A stretch of DNA of 59,014 nt from CANGYM01 sp044372405. Its GTDB lineage: Bacteria; Pseudomonadota; Alphaproteobacteria; JAJTHO01; CANGYM01. The translations under genes were made by a program, and so were the position numbers. How positions within the stretch are numbered: position 1 is the first letter of the stretch; each line of letters begins with the position of its first letter. The DNA is taken from contig JBILRW010000007.1 of NCBI GenBank assembly GCA_044372405.1, forward strand, positions 1 to 59,014, read 5' to 3'. The notes beneath the pieces were generated by a model that saw only the letters and a list, made by a program, of their open reading frames with translations, was not told the DNA's origin and searched no databases. Shown in pieces: positions 30,017-37,802 of the stretch.

Positions 30017-31813
30017 ATGTGTGGCATTATTGGCATTATTCGCATCCCTGACAACGTTGTCCCCGATATGATTTCGGGTTTGCAACGATTGGAATATCGG
30101 GGCTATGATTCGGCGGGGTTGTCCGTTTTGGATGATAGCGGCAGCCTGCAGCGGCGGCGCACGTCGGGTAAGGTTTCAGCCCTGGGGGATGTGACCACCA
30201 AAAATCCCCTTTCTGGACGCATCGGCATTGCCCATACCCGATGGGCGACCCATGGGAAGCCCCTGGAACACAACGCCCACCCGCACAGCAGTGCGTCGGT
30301 CAGCTTGGTGCATAATGGGATTATTGAAAATTATATGGCGCTGAAACAAACCTTGATAGGACAAGGCCATGTTTTTTTATCGGAAACGGACTCCGAGGTT
30401 ATTGTGCACTTGCTGGAGGAGGCTCTGCGCCAAGGGCACTCTCCTCAAAATGCCCTGGCCTGGGCTGTGCCGCAACTACATGGGGCCTTTGCCATTGTGG
30501 CTCTGTTTGCTGAGGATGAAAATCATTTATATGGGTCTGTGAAGGGCAGCCCCTTGGTGCTGGGCCTTTCGGAGGGGGCGGGCTATGTGGCCTCCGATGC
30601 CCTGGCCTTTGCGCCCTACACGAGCCGCGCCCTTTATTTACAAGACGGGGATCTCTTTACCCTGGCTGCTGGGGAAGCCGTCATCACGGACGAAAAGGGC
30701 GCGCCTGTCACCCGCCCTGTCACGATTCTCCCTCCCAGCGTCGCCGCCGTGGATCGGGGTCCCTATCGCCATTTTATGGCCAAGGAAATTGACGAACAGC
30801 CCACGGTTACGGCCAGCACGCTACGATCCTTTTGGGACCCCATCCACGAAACCATTATTATGGAGGAAGCCCCCCCCAACCCTGGCACCATTGAAATCAT
30901 CGCCTGCGGTACGTCCTATTTCGCCGGCATGGTGGGGCAGGCCTGGTTTGAGGCCGCCGGCATCCCCACCCAGGTTCATATTGCCTCAGAATTCCGATAT
31001 CGCCCCTATTTCCCGGATAAAAACAAATTATCGGTGTTTATTTCCCAATCTGGGGAAACGGCGGATACACTGGCGGCACTGAAACACATTCATGCTTTAG
31101 GGGGACGTAGTTTGGCCATTGTCAATGTGGCGGGCAGCAGCCTGAATCGTCTGGCCCATCACACCTTACTCACCAAAGCCGGTCCTGAAATTGGCGTGGC
31201 CTCGACTAAGGCCTTTACCACGCAGCTTATGACCCTGGCGGCGCTTTCCCTCTTTTGGGGTGAGCGTGACGGGGATAACGTCCAGGATCTGGTGTCTGTG
31301 CCTGGGTGGATGCGGCATGTTTTGAACGTCATTAGTCCCTACCAAGAGTTAGCCCATGGGATTTTTCGCCAGGCCCAAAGCGCCCTGTTTATTGGCCGTG
31401 GTGCCAGTTATGCTGTGGCATTAGAAGGGGCCCTCAAGCTAAAAGAGCTTTCCTATATTCACGCGGAAGCCCTGGCGGCGGGGGAATTAAAACACGGATC
31501 CATCGCCCTGGTGGATGAACATTTGCCCGTGGTGGCTCTGGCCCCTTCGGATGCTTTGTTTGAAAAAACGGCCAGCAATATTGAGGAAATCGCCGCCCGC
31601 CAGGGGCAGTTGATTATTTTAACCGACACGAAGGGGTCCGGGCGATTGCGGCCCTTTGCCCATACCTTAATCACCTTGCCTGAAACCACGCCGCTGAGTA
31701 TGCCGCTCATTTATACGCTGCCTTTGCAACTGTTGGCCTATCATGTGGCCCTGGCCCGGGGAACGGATATTGACCAACCCCGAAATTTGGCCAAATCTGT
31801 GACGGTGGAGTAG
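30017..31813 (+). CDS. glmS: Glutamine-fructose-6-phosphate aminotransferase
   Basis: Makes glucosamine-6-phosphate, the first step toward UDP-GlcNAc for peptidoglycan and lipid A. The 598-residue enzyme has the N-terminal nucleophile Cys2 (MCGIIGIIR), RLEYRGYDSAGL, HTRWATHGKP, HNGIIENY, then two SIS domains (IEIIACGTSYFAGMVG, VFISQSGETADTLAALKH, ASTKAFTTQL, GRGASYAVALEGALKLKELSYIHAEA). It ends PRNLAKSVTVE as the family does. glmM at 43 kb gives the next step. The N-terminal glutaminase domain is intact. No glmS ribozyme is seen in the leader. Confidence 0.98.
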   Translation: MCGIIGIIRIPDNVVPDMISGLQRLEYRGYDSAGLSVLDDSGSLQRRRTSGKVSALGDVTTKNPLSGRIGIAHTRWATHGKPLEHNAHPHSSASVSLVHNGIIENYMALKQTLIGQGHVFLSETDSEVIVHLLEEALRQGHSPQNALAWAVPQLHGAFAIVALFAEDENHLYGSVKGSPLVLGLSEGAGYVASDALAFAPYTSRALYLQDGDLFTLAAGEAVITDEKGAPVTRPVTILPPSVAAVDRGPYRHFMAKEIDEQPTVTASTLRSFWDPIHETIIMEEAPPNPGTIEIIACGTSYFAGMVGQAWFEAAGIPTQVHIASEFRYRPYFPDKNKLSVFISQSGETADTLAALKHIHALGGRSLAIVNVAGSSLNRLAHHTLLTKAGPEIGVASTKAFTTQLMTLAALSLFWGERDGDNVQDLVSVPGWMRHVLNVISPYQELAHGIFRQAQSALFIGRGASYAVALEGALKLKELSYIHAEALAAGELKHGSIALVDEHLPVVALAPSDALFEKTASNIEEIAARQGQLIILTDTKGSGRLRPFAHTLITLPETTPLSMPLIYTLPLQLLAYHVALARGTDIDQPRNLAKSVTVE

Positions 31814-31821
31814 AGGGCCCT

Positions 31822-32616
31822 ATGATTCTCCCCCTGTCCTCTGAAGCCAGAGCCGCCTTGATAGCCTATCATGAGTCTTGTTTGCAGCCCTTTCGTGACG
31901 CGGTAAAGACCTCGCGTCTGGCCCATGCCTGGATTTTGTATGGTCCCCCGGGCTGTGGGGCTGAGGTTGCGGCCCAAACCCTGGTGGCGGAATTTTTAAC
32001 GCGGGGGGGCGATGCCTCTGCCCTGCAGCATCTATCCCACGGCACCCATCCTGATGTCATGATCGTGGAAAAACCGGAAGATAAAACCGGTATTTCTGTG
32101 GAGGCTATCCGGGACGCTTGCTCTTTTTTATCCAAAACCAGCAGCCTGGGGGCAGGGCGGGCCCTGATCATTGCAGGGGCAGAAATCATGACACGCCAAG
32201 CCGCCAATGCTTTATTGAAACGGTTAGAGGAGCCGTCGGCGGGTTCTCTTTTGATTTTGACGACGTCGGCTCTGGGGGCATTGCCCCTTACCCTGCGTTC
32301 CCGGTGCTGGCGGTTAAGGCTGAAGGGATTGGATCAGGCCACGTTTTCGGCGTGTCTTCCCTCGGTTTCTCCGGAAACCTATCATTTGCACAGTGGCAAT
32401 CTGGAAAGTGCTCTTCAGGGAAAGCTGAATACGTTGGATAAGGTTTTACACCAAAAGTACACAAAAATTGTTGTAAAAGCAAGGAGTAAGGACTCCTCGG
32501 TCCTTTCCGATTTGGATCATTATGACACCATGGCTTTGCTGTTACGGGATGCCCAAACCTATTATTTAGACGCGGAGACCACCGCTGTGGTGGCCTCCGC
32601 CTATGCCGACTCTTAA
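31822..32616 (+). CDS. holB: DNA polymerase III delta' subunit
   Basis: Clamp-loader subunit of the replicative polymerase. The 264-residue protein has SRLAHAWILYGPPGCGAE, where the Walker A Lys-Thr is replaced by Ala-Glu, so ATP binding is unlikely, as is also true of some delta' proteins. The family motifs HPDVMIVEKPEDK, ISVEAIRDACSFLSKTSSLGAGRALIIAGAEIMTRQAANALLKRLEEPSAGSLLILTT and LPLTLRSRCW are intact. The zinc-binding Cys set is absent. It is shorter than most delta' proteins (about 330). It follows glmS by 8 bases. tmk, its frequent neighbour, is not here. Confidence 0.88.
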   Translation: MILPLSSEARAALIAYHESCLQPFRDAVKTSRLAHAWILYGPPGCGAEVAAQTLVAEFLTRGGDASALQHLSHGTHPDVMIVEKPEDKTGISVEAIRDACSFLSKTSSLGAGRALIIAGAEIMTRQAANALLKRLEEPSAGSLLILTTSALGALPLTLRSRCWRLRLKGLDQATFSACLPSVSPETYHLHSGNLESALQGKLNTLDKVLHQKYTKIVVKARSKDSSVLSDLDHYDTMALLLRDAQTYYLDAETTAVVASAYADS

Positions 32617-32630
32617 AGAGACGTTTTATT

Positions 32631-34448
32631 TTATGTCTGGTTGATCAATTCTTCCAGCATCTGATCTGCGGTACTGATGACCCGTGTGGCGGCGGAATAG
32701 GATCGCTGGGTGACGATCATATTGGAGAATTCTTCGGCAATATCCACTGTCGAGGCCTCTTTGGAGGAGGACACAATGCTTCCTGCTGACGCTGTGCCGG
32801 CCTGACGCAAAATAAATTCCCCTGCCCGTTCTGTTTGGGCATAGGCATTACCTGCCCGCGGGGCCAGCCCATCTGTGTTGGCAAAGGATACGATGGGAAT
32901 TTGGTATAACCGTTGTGTTTGACCGTTATCAAAAATGGCGGTGACAATGCCCTGTTTGTCAATATCAACCCCTGTATAGGATCCAAATGTGACCCCATCT
33001 TGATTCAAGTAAGAGGTAAACAGGTTCGCATCGTATTGGGTGATGCCTTCCGCAACATGGGTGGCAGTTGTGTTGTTGAAGCGTCCGAAATCGAAACTGA
33101 CCACCTGATTGGGGGAGGCACCCGATGCGCTGAAATCCATCACGAGATCCAGTGTTTGGGTGTTGGCATTGTAAAGAGAGCGCCCAGCGGGCGTGGTTGT
33201 TGAATCCCCAGGTTGAGACGGGTCAATGATATCCTTGAGGGTTCCATCAGAGTTAAAGTTAAAGATCAGGTAATCAAAATAATCCCCCCCACTGGCATCG
33301 TTGGCATAGTTTGCGGCACTGCCCAAAGTGTTGGCCCCCACAGAGATGGCTGTGGGTGTGCCGCCGAAAAAGGTGGAGAGATCAGGGGCTGAGGAAAAGT
33401 TTGTTGCACTGATAAAATCGCTTCTGTCCGTTGTATAAAACTCCAGCTGATTGGGGGTGACATCATCATTGATGCGTGCCTGAACCCGAGGGTTGATGGC
33501 ATTGATGGTGGTCATAAGGTCACTAACATCATCGGTGGCCCCCAAAGTAAGGGCGGGGACGGTGACCGTTGTGGTGGCGCCCGTTGTGGCGTTGGTGAGG
33601 GTGAGGGAGAAGCTTTCACCCGTCACGCCTGCGGGCAACGCCGTCGTTGCGGTTAAGGCTGTGGCCGAGGCGGTTCTAAAAATATAGGGTGTGGTTGCGT
33701 TCAAATCCCCGATGTTGGTGCCTGTAGAATCCCTGACATCAACGATGGAACCTCGGGTGGGGTCTGTGCTCATGGTCATGCGCCATTGGTTGTTGGCGAC
33801 CTTGGTCCATGTGGTGCGTAAACTTTGGGATTGCCCTAGGCTGTCAAACACCACAAAGTCTGTTGAGCTGATAGATTGTGGATCATTGGCCTGTCCTGTG
33901 GCATCAATGGTGGAGGAGGAGGGAAGGTTAATGCCCATTTCAACTTTGGTTGTCGCTTTGGGTTGCCCCGTGATCTGGGCAATGTTAATGGTTTCCAAAC
34001 TGACCAGAGAGGTGTTGTTGGTGGGCAGGTTTCCGTTTTGATCCAGGGGCCAGCCTTGCAAATAATATCCCGCGGTATTGACCAAATTTCCACTGTTATC
34101 GGGCTTAAATTCACCGGCGCGGGTGTATAAGTATTCATCCCCCACCCCGGGTGTTGGGGTTTCATTAACCACAAACATCCCATTGCCGGATATGGCAATA
34201 TCGGTTTTGTTCAGGCTGGCCTCGAGCAATCCCTGTTGGGCAACCTGATTAACAATGGATGTTCTGACCCCCCCTGCGGAGTGCCGCGTGGTGGTGGTTT
34301 GGGTCACAAAGGTGCTAAACGCTGTTTCCACGCGCTTGTATCCCGTGGTTCCCACGTTGGCGATGTTATCGGCAATGGTGGAAAGTCGCTGGGACTGTCC
34401 ATTTAGGCCTGAAACACCGGCAAATAAAGCTCCAAATACACCACTCAT
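32631..34448 (-). CDS. flgE: Flagellar hook protein FlgE
   Basis: Structural subunit of the hook, 605 residues. The N-terminus is diagnostic (FGALFAGVSGLNGQSQRLSTIADNIANVGTTGYKRVETAFSTFVTQ). GMFVVNETP, LYTRAGEFKPDNSGNLVNTAGYYLQGWPLD and the C-terminal EEFSNMIVTQRSYSAATRVISTADQMLEELINQ are all conserved. The central part is longer than in enteric FlgE, as in other alphaproteobacteria, and Thr/Ala/Asn-rich, fitting a surface-exposed domain. I took ATG 34448 because AAGGAGA precedes it; an upstream start at 34532 overlaps flgD. It is last in the fliK-flgD-flgE operon. Confidence 0.96.
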   Translation of the reverse strand: MSGVFGALFAGVSGLNGQSQRLSTIADNIANVGTTGYKRVETAFSTFVTQTTTTRHSAGGVRTSIVNQVAQQGLLEASLNKTDIAISGNGMFVVNETPTPGVGDEYLYTRAGEFKPDNSGNLVNTAGYYLQGWPLDQNGNLPTNNTSLVSLETINIAQITGQPKATTKVEMGINLPSSSTIDATGQANDPQSISSTDFVVFDSLGQSQSLRTTWTKVANNQWRMTMSTDPTRGSIVDVRDSTGTNIGDLNATTPYIFRTASATALTATTALPAGVTGESFSLTLTNATTGATTTVTVPALTLGATDDVSDLMTTINAINPRVQARINDDVTPNQLEFYTTDRSDFISATNFSSAPDLSTFFGGTPTAISVGANTLGSAANYANDASGGDYFDYLIFNFNSDGTLKDIIDPSQPGDSTTTPAGRSLYNANTQTLDLVMDFSASGASPNQVVSFDFGRFNNTTATHVAEGITQYDANLFTSYLNQDGVTFGSYTGVDIDKQGIVTAIFDNGQTQRLYQIPIVSFANTDGLAPRAGNAYAQTERAGEFILRQAGTASAGSIVSSSKEASTVDIAEEFSNMIVTQRSYSAATRVISTADQMLEELINQT

Positions 34449-34476
34449 AACGTGTTCTCCTTGTTTGGTTTTTGAT

Positions 34477-35178
34477 CTAAGATTTGGATATGGAAATGAT
34501 TTTGTCTTCGGCAATGGGAACACCGTTGACATTCAGCATGATTTTCCCCCCCTCGACCCCCGTACTGTTCACCACCCCTGTGGTGGTGGTTTCCAGATTG
34601 GTGCTTGTTTGATCGTTGGGGCCGTTACCCGTTTTTGTGACACCAACCGCCCTGAGGGTGTATTGGCCTGCGGGTACGGGCAGATCTTGGGTGTTTTTCC
34701 CGTCCCAAGTGATGGTTTTTATGCCTGCCTCTCCGGATAAGTTATCCAGCGTTCGCACCACTTTTCCCTTGTTGTCCAAAATGGTGATTTTGGCGTTGGT
34801 GTATTTTTTATCGTTGGTATAGGTAAAGGTGCTGGGGGTTGTGTCATCCCCCCGCACCAGTTTGTCGCTTTTGATGGAAACCGTTTGACCGATATAAGAG
34901 GCGGATTCTCGGAGCAGTCCCGACGTTTGGTTACCAGAAATTTTTTCCAGCAGCGTATTGGATTTGATGTTTTGCTCGATCCCCGCAAACTGGACCAACT
35001 GGTTGGTGAATTCGCTGGCATCCATGGGTTCCATGGGGTCTTGGTTTTTCATTTGGGTAACCAATAATTTTAAAAACTGGTCAAAGTTGTTGCCAAAGGT
35101 TGTTTTGTCCTTGGCACTGCCCGTGGTGGGGGTTGTCGTTGCTGCTGTTGTTGCGGTTAAGGCCGTGGTGGTTGTCAT
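34477..35178 (-). CDS. flgD: Flagellar hook-capping protein FlgD
   Basis: Cap that guides FlgE polymerisation; 233 residues. The N-terminus is Thr/Ala-rich. The conserved region DQFLKLLVTQMKNQDPMEPMDASEFTNQLVQFAGIEQNIKSN (about 34-75) identifies the family. It is followed by a FlgD Ig/tudor-like domain with ITILDNKGKVVRTLDNLSGEAGIKTITWDGKNTQDLPVPAGQYTLRAVGV. AGGA lies upstream of the ATG. It sits 8 bases after fliK and 28 before flgE, in the same order as in other alphaproteobacterial hook operons. Confidence 0.95.
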   Translation of the reverse strand: MTTTTALTATTAATTTPTTGSAKDKTTFGNNFDQFLKLLVTQMKNQDPMEPMDASEFTNQLVQFAGIEQNIKSNTLLEKISGNQTSGLLRESASYIGQTVSIKSDKLVRGDDTTPSTFTYTNDKKYTNAKITILDNKGKVVRTLDNLSGEAGIKTITWDGKNTQDLPVPAGQYTLRAVGVTKTGNGPNDQTSTNLETTTTGVVNSTGVEGGKIMLNVNGVPIAEDKIISISKS

Positions 35179-35186
35179 AAAATGTC

Positions 35187-36911
35187 CTATGCGTGGATAT
35201 CAAGGGCTTGATTGGGATTATAGGATAGGGGGCGCATGGCGACGGTTTTGACGTCGGGGTCGGCCTGAACGGAGCGGCCCTTTAATCCTGCGACTTTTTG
35301 CTCAAAGGCCTGGCGTTGGTCGTGATAGGCAAAGGACAATCCCCCCTGTCCCATTTTCAGTCCAGCCTGTTGCAACATGTCCTGTAGGGAAGACGCATCA
35401 CGGCGCAGCCAGTCGTAGGTGTCTTGCCGATCGGTGCCGATGACGGCATTCACGGTGCCATCCTGCGCGATCTCCATGGCCACATCCACGGTGCCTAGGC
35501 GCTCAGGGCTCATTTTAATCCGAATTTGGGTGTTTTCATCATCCATGCCCTTTTTGATGGTCATGGCCAGATTTTCACGGGCATGTTGGGTTTCCATGGG
35601 CGTCAAAGCCGCCGCCTGATGAAAGGCTGCTATGCGGGGGGCAAGAGAGCTATTTTGATCCAAAGCCGGCTGATGGCTGGCCACAGGCAATCCTGGCGTC
35701 GCTGGTCCCGAAAGATCAGCGCTTTTTGAGATTTCTTTGGCTACGGACTCACCAAAGGACTCTATTTTCACAGGGTTCACCTCTGATGAAACAGACAAGT
35801 CTGCTGTTTTGAGGGGGGCAAAAAAGTCTTTCGTTTTGTCCTCAAAGGTGGCCATACGGACAGGGGTTGTGTCTTCAGGGGTTTGTTTGGCTACGGCCAC
35901 ATCGTCGTTGGTTTCTTTCTTAACAACGCCAACAGCATACGTTTTTTTCTCAGGTCCCGTCACAGAGGAGGATGACAGGGGCTTCACAGCCGCGGGCACC
36001 GCTTGAGCCAGAACAGGGGTGATCCCTTTTGTGGTATTCTGAACCTCAGCCACCGTTGATACGGGCATTTCTGAGAGAGGCGCGGCTAAAAGACGATCCG
36101 TCACTGTTTGATTCTCAGCCACCTGCACAGGGGCTTTCAGATTGGCCATGGCATTGAGGGCTGCATCCAAATCATCCTGCGTAACGGGAATAGAGGGCAC
36201 AGCACTCAAAGAAAGAGGGGCTGAAGAAGACGGTAAGGCTTTTGTTTTTGTTTCTGGTGAAGGTGCTTCAGCCTGATGAGGCGTGTCGCTCAGCGTTTCT
36301 TCCCCCGATTTTTCCCCTAAAAGGGTAGGGGGGATTATGATGGCAGGGCGAGAAAAGTGTATCCGTGTATCGCTGATAGTGTTCACCAAAGCCTTGACTT
36401 GATCTTGAACCGGTACTAAAGTAGGTAGGGCAACAGGGATAAAAGGAAGTCCGGTAACAATGGTGATGTCCTTGGCTTCGTCATGTCTTTCTTCTTCATG
36501 GGATGTGTTTAACGCTGAATCAGTTTTATTGTTGTTTTTGCTTAACATTTCTATGGGTAAGAGAATATCGTTTTCAGAAAGTGACGGTTGAATTTCTGGT
36601 AACAAGGATTCTTTAAAGGGTAATGGTGTACTCTCTGGATCGCGTGTTTCCTTGTTGGCGGGTAATAAGGTGAAATCCAAGAGCGGTGTTTGTACCAAAG
36701 CAGTAGAGGGGGCCAAAAGTGTGGCCCTTTGTTCCAAAAGACTAGGTTGTGCGGTTTCTGCCTCAGAATATAGGGTAAGCGATTCCAAAAAAGAGGCAAA
36801 GGCCAAGCCGCCCTCTTCAGGATCGGCTTTCCCAAACAAGGATGCCATGTCAGCACCCTTGTCCGGAAGCCCATCTGTCGCTGTCATCGAAAAGGGGTTA
36901 AGCCCCATCAT
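35187..36911 (-). CDS. fliK: Flagellar hook-length control protein FliK
   Basis: Secreted molecular ruler that switches export from hook to filament. The 574-residue protein has a long low-complexity Ser/Thr/Pro/Ala-rich N-terminal part, as expected for the ruler. The C-terminal FliK core is near 440-535 (AMTIKKGMDDENTQIRIKMSPERLGTVDVAMEIAQDGTVNAVI, then LRRDASSLQDMLQQAGLKM). The N-terminal half is poorly conserved in the family, so the call rests on the C-terminus and the operon position ahead of flgD and flgE. Two adjacent ATG codons start it. A sigma-54 promoter lies 38-53 bases upstream. Confidence 0.93.
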   Translation of the reverse strand: MMGLNPFSMTATDGLPDKGADMASLFGKADPEEGGLAFASFLESLTLYSEAETAQPSLLEQRATLLAPSTALVQTPLLDFTLLPANKETRDPESTPLPFKESLLPEIQPSLSENDILLPIEMLSKNNNKTDSALNTSHEEERHDEAKDITIVTGLPFIPVALPTLVPVQDQVKALVNTISDTRIHFSRPAIIIPPTLLGEKSGEETLSDTPHQAEAPSPETKTKALPSSSAPLSLSAVPSIPVTQDDLDAALNAMANLKAPVQVAENQTVTDRLLAAPLSEMPVSTVAEVQNTTKGITPVLAQAVPAAVKPLSSSSVTGPEKKTYAVGVVKKETNDDVAVAKQTPEDTTPVRMATFEDKTKDFFAPLKTADLSVSSEVNPVKIESFGESVAKEISKSADLSGPATPGLPVASHQPALDQNSSLAPRIAAFHQAAALTPMETQHARENLAMTIKKGMDDENTQIRIKMSPERLGTVDVAMEIAQDGTVNAVIGTDRQDTYDWLRRDASSLQDMLQQAGLKMGQGGLSFAYHDQRQAFEQKVAGLKGRSVQADPDVKTVAMRPLSYNPNQALDIHA

Positions 36912-36948
36912 AAAGGTTATGCCGCTTAATTGTTACTCCCCCTTGTCA

Positions 36949-36964
36949 TGCAAAGACTGGGCCA
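36949..36964 (-). promoter_or_regulatory. Sigma-54 promoter of the hook operon
   Basis: On the minus strand the site reads TGGCCCAGTCTTTGCA, matching the sigma-54 consensus TGGCAC-N5-TTGCA with one mismatch and exact GG-N10-GC spacing. The predicted start is about 25 bases upstream of fliK. In Caulobacter such promoters are activated by FlbD; flbD is in this window. Confidence 0.82.
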
Positions 36965-36972
36965 AAAAAAAC

Positions 36973-37000
36973 TTTACTTTTTATTCATAATGTTTATAAA
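36973..37000 (+). promoter_or_regulatory. Possible promoter for the gene at 37027
   Basis: TTTACT, 16 bases, TATAAA in the AT-rich gap divergent from the fliK promoter. GGAG at 37014-37017 is the ribosome-binding site. Confidence 0.35.
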
Positions 37001-37026
37001 ATTTTAATAAATAGGAGAATAATCTC

Positions 37027-37452
37027 ATGATCTTTGAAAGCGACGCCGATCTTTACGCCCTGACGCTGCCAACGGATACCCATCAGGCCCAGCGAGACTT
37101 GGCTTTTCACCTCCTCACGTGTTACTTGGATGAGGTGAAGAAGCATTTTCAAGCCACGTTTCAAAAAATTGAGGTCTTACGATCCTGTGGTTATAGCCCC
37201 GAAAAAATAGCGCCCTACGAGCGGGCCCTTTTGGAAATTCTTCTCGAACTTCGTGTTCGGGGTTACGAAGCCGATCACAGTGGGCATCTTTACAAAAGTT
37301 CTTCTGTTGTTCCCATTCCTAACGCTTATAATCTTGCGCGAGAACGACAAAAGCACCGTTTGCGCACGCTGGACCCGGATGTGTTTCGGATTGTTTATGG
37401 AAAGACAATACAAAAATTGCGTTCTCAGGCCAAACAGGAAAGCAAAGTGTAA
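37027..37452 (+). CDS. Hypothetical protein divergent from fliK
   Basis: A 141-residue soluble, charged protein that I do not recognise. It looks mostly helical (HQAQRDLAFHLLTCYLDEVKKHFQATFQKIEVL; YERALLEILLELRVRGYEAD) with a basic C-terminus (RERQKHRLRTLDPDVFRIVYGKTIQKLRSQAKQ). GGAG lies 9 bases before the ATG, supporting real translation. It shares a 115-bp intergenic region with the sigma-54-controlled hook operon and is followed by a second small gene. A flagellar role is possible from position only. Confidence 0.7.
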   Translation: MIFESDADLYALTLPTDTHQAQRDLAFHLLTCYLDEVKKHFQATFQKIEVLRSCGYSPEKIAPYERALLEILLELRVRGYEADHSGHLYKSSSVVPIPNAYNLARERQKHRLRTLDPDVFRIVYGKTIQKLRSQAKQESKV

Positions 37453-37497
37453 TTTATTGAATTCCCTAATGTACTCACAAAAAAAGGAGATTTTTTT

Positions 37498-37707
37498 ATG
37501 TCTATGGTTATTCCCTATTTTTCACCAGAAGGTCATAAAACAGCGGCGCGTCAAGACCAGTCCTTGTTGGATAAGGTGTTAGCGCAAATCGGCAAGAAAA
37601 TCCCCTCACCCAAAGAACGCTTAGAGGACGTTTTACATCTCTTTGAAGAAAGCGCACCTCTGCCAGAAGTGATTGATGATTTGCGGCAGTCTTACGCGCC
37701 TGCTTGA
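37498..37707 (+). CDS. Small hypothetical protein
   Basis: A 69-residue protein with an excellent ribosome-binding site (AAAGGAG, 9 bases before the ATG). It is acidic to neutral with a helical central part (LLDKVLAQIGKKIPSPKERLEDVLHLFEESAPLPEVIDDLRQSY). I do not recognise it. It lies 45 bases after the preceding hypothetical gene and is probably co-transcribed. It might be a chaperone or adaptor-sized partner, but nothing in the sequence decides this. Confidence 0.6.
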   Translation: MSMVIPYFSPEGHKTAARQDQSLLDKVLAQIGKKIPSPKERLEDVLHLFEESAPLPEVIDDLRQSYAPA

Positions 37708-37734
37708 GGCTGTATATACAAACGGAAACAGCCT
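37707..37734 (+). terminator. Stem-loop after the small gene
   Basis: AGGCTGT and ACAGCCT form a perfect 7-bp stem around a 14-base loop, starting at the stop codon. No clean T-run follows (TGTCGTTT), so termination is doubtful. Confidence 0.3.
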
Positions 37735-37802
37735 TGTCGTTTACGCGCGTAGACTGTAGGGTTTGTACACGACAGTTTTTATAATTATCCAAGCCATTGC
37801 CG

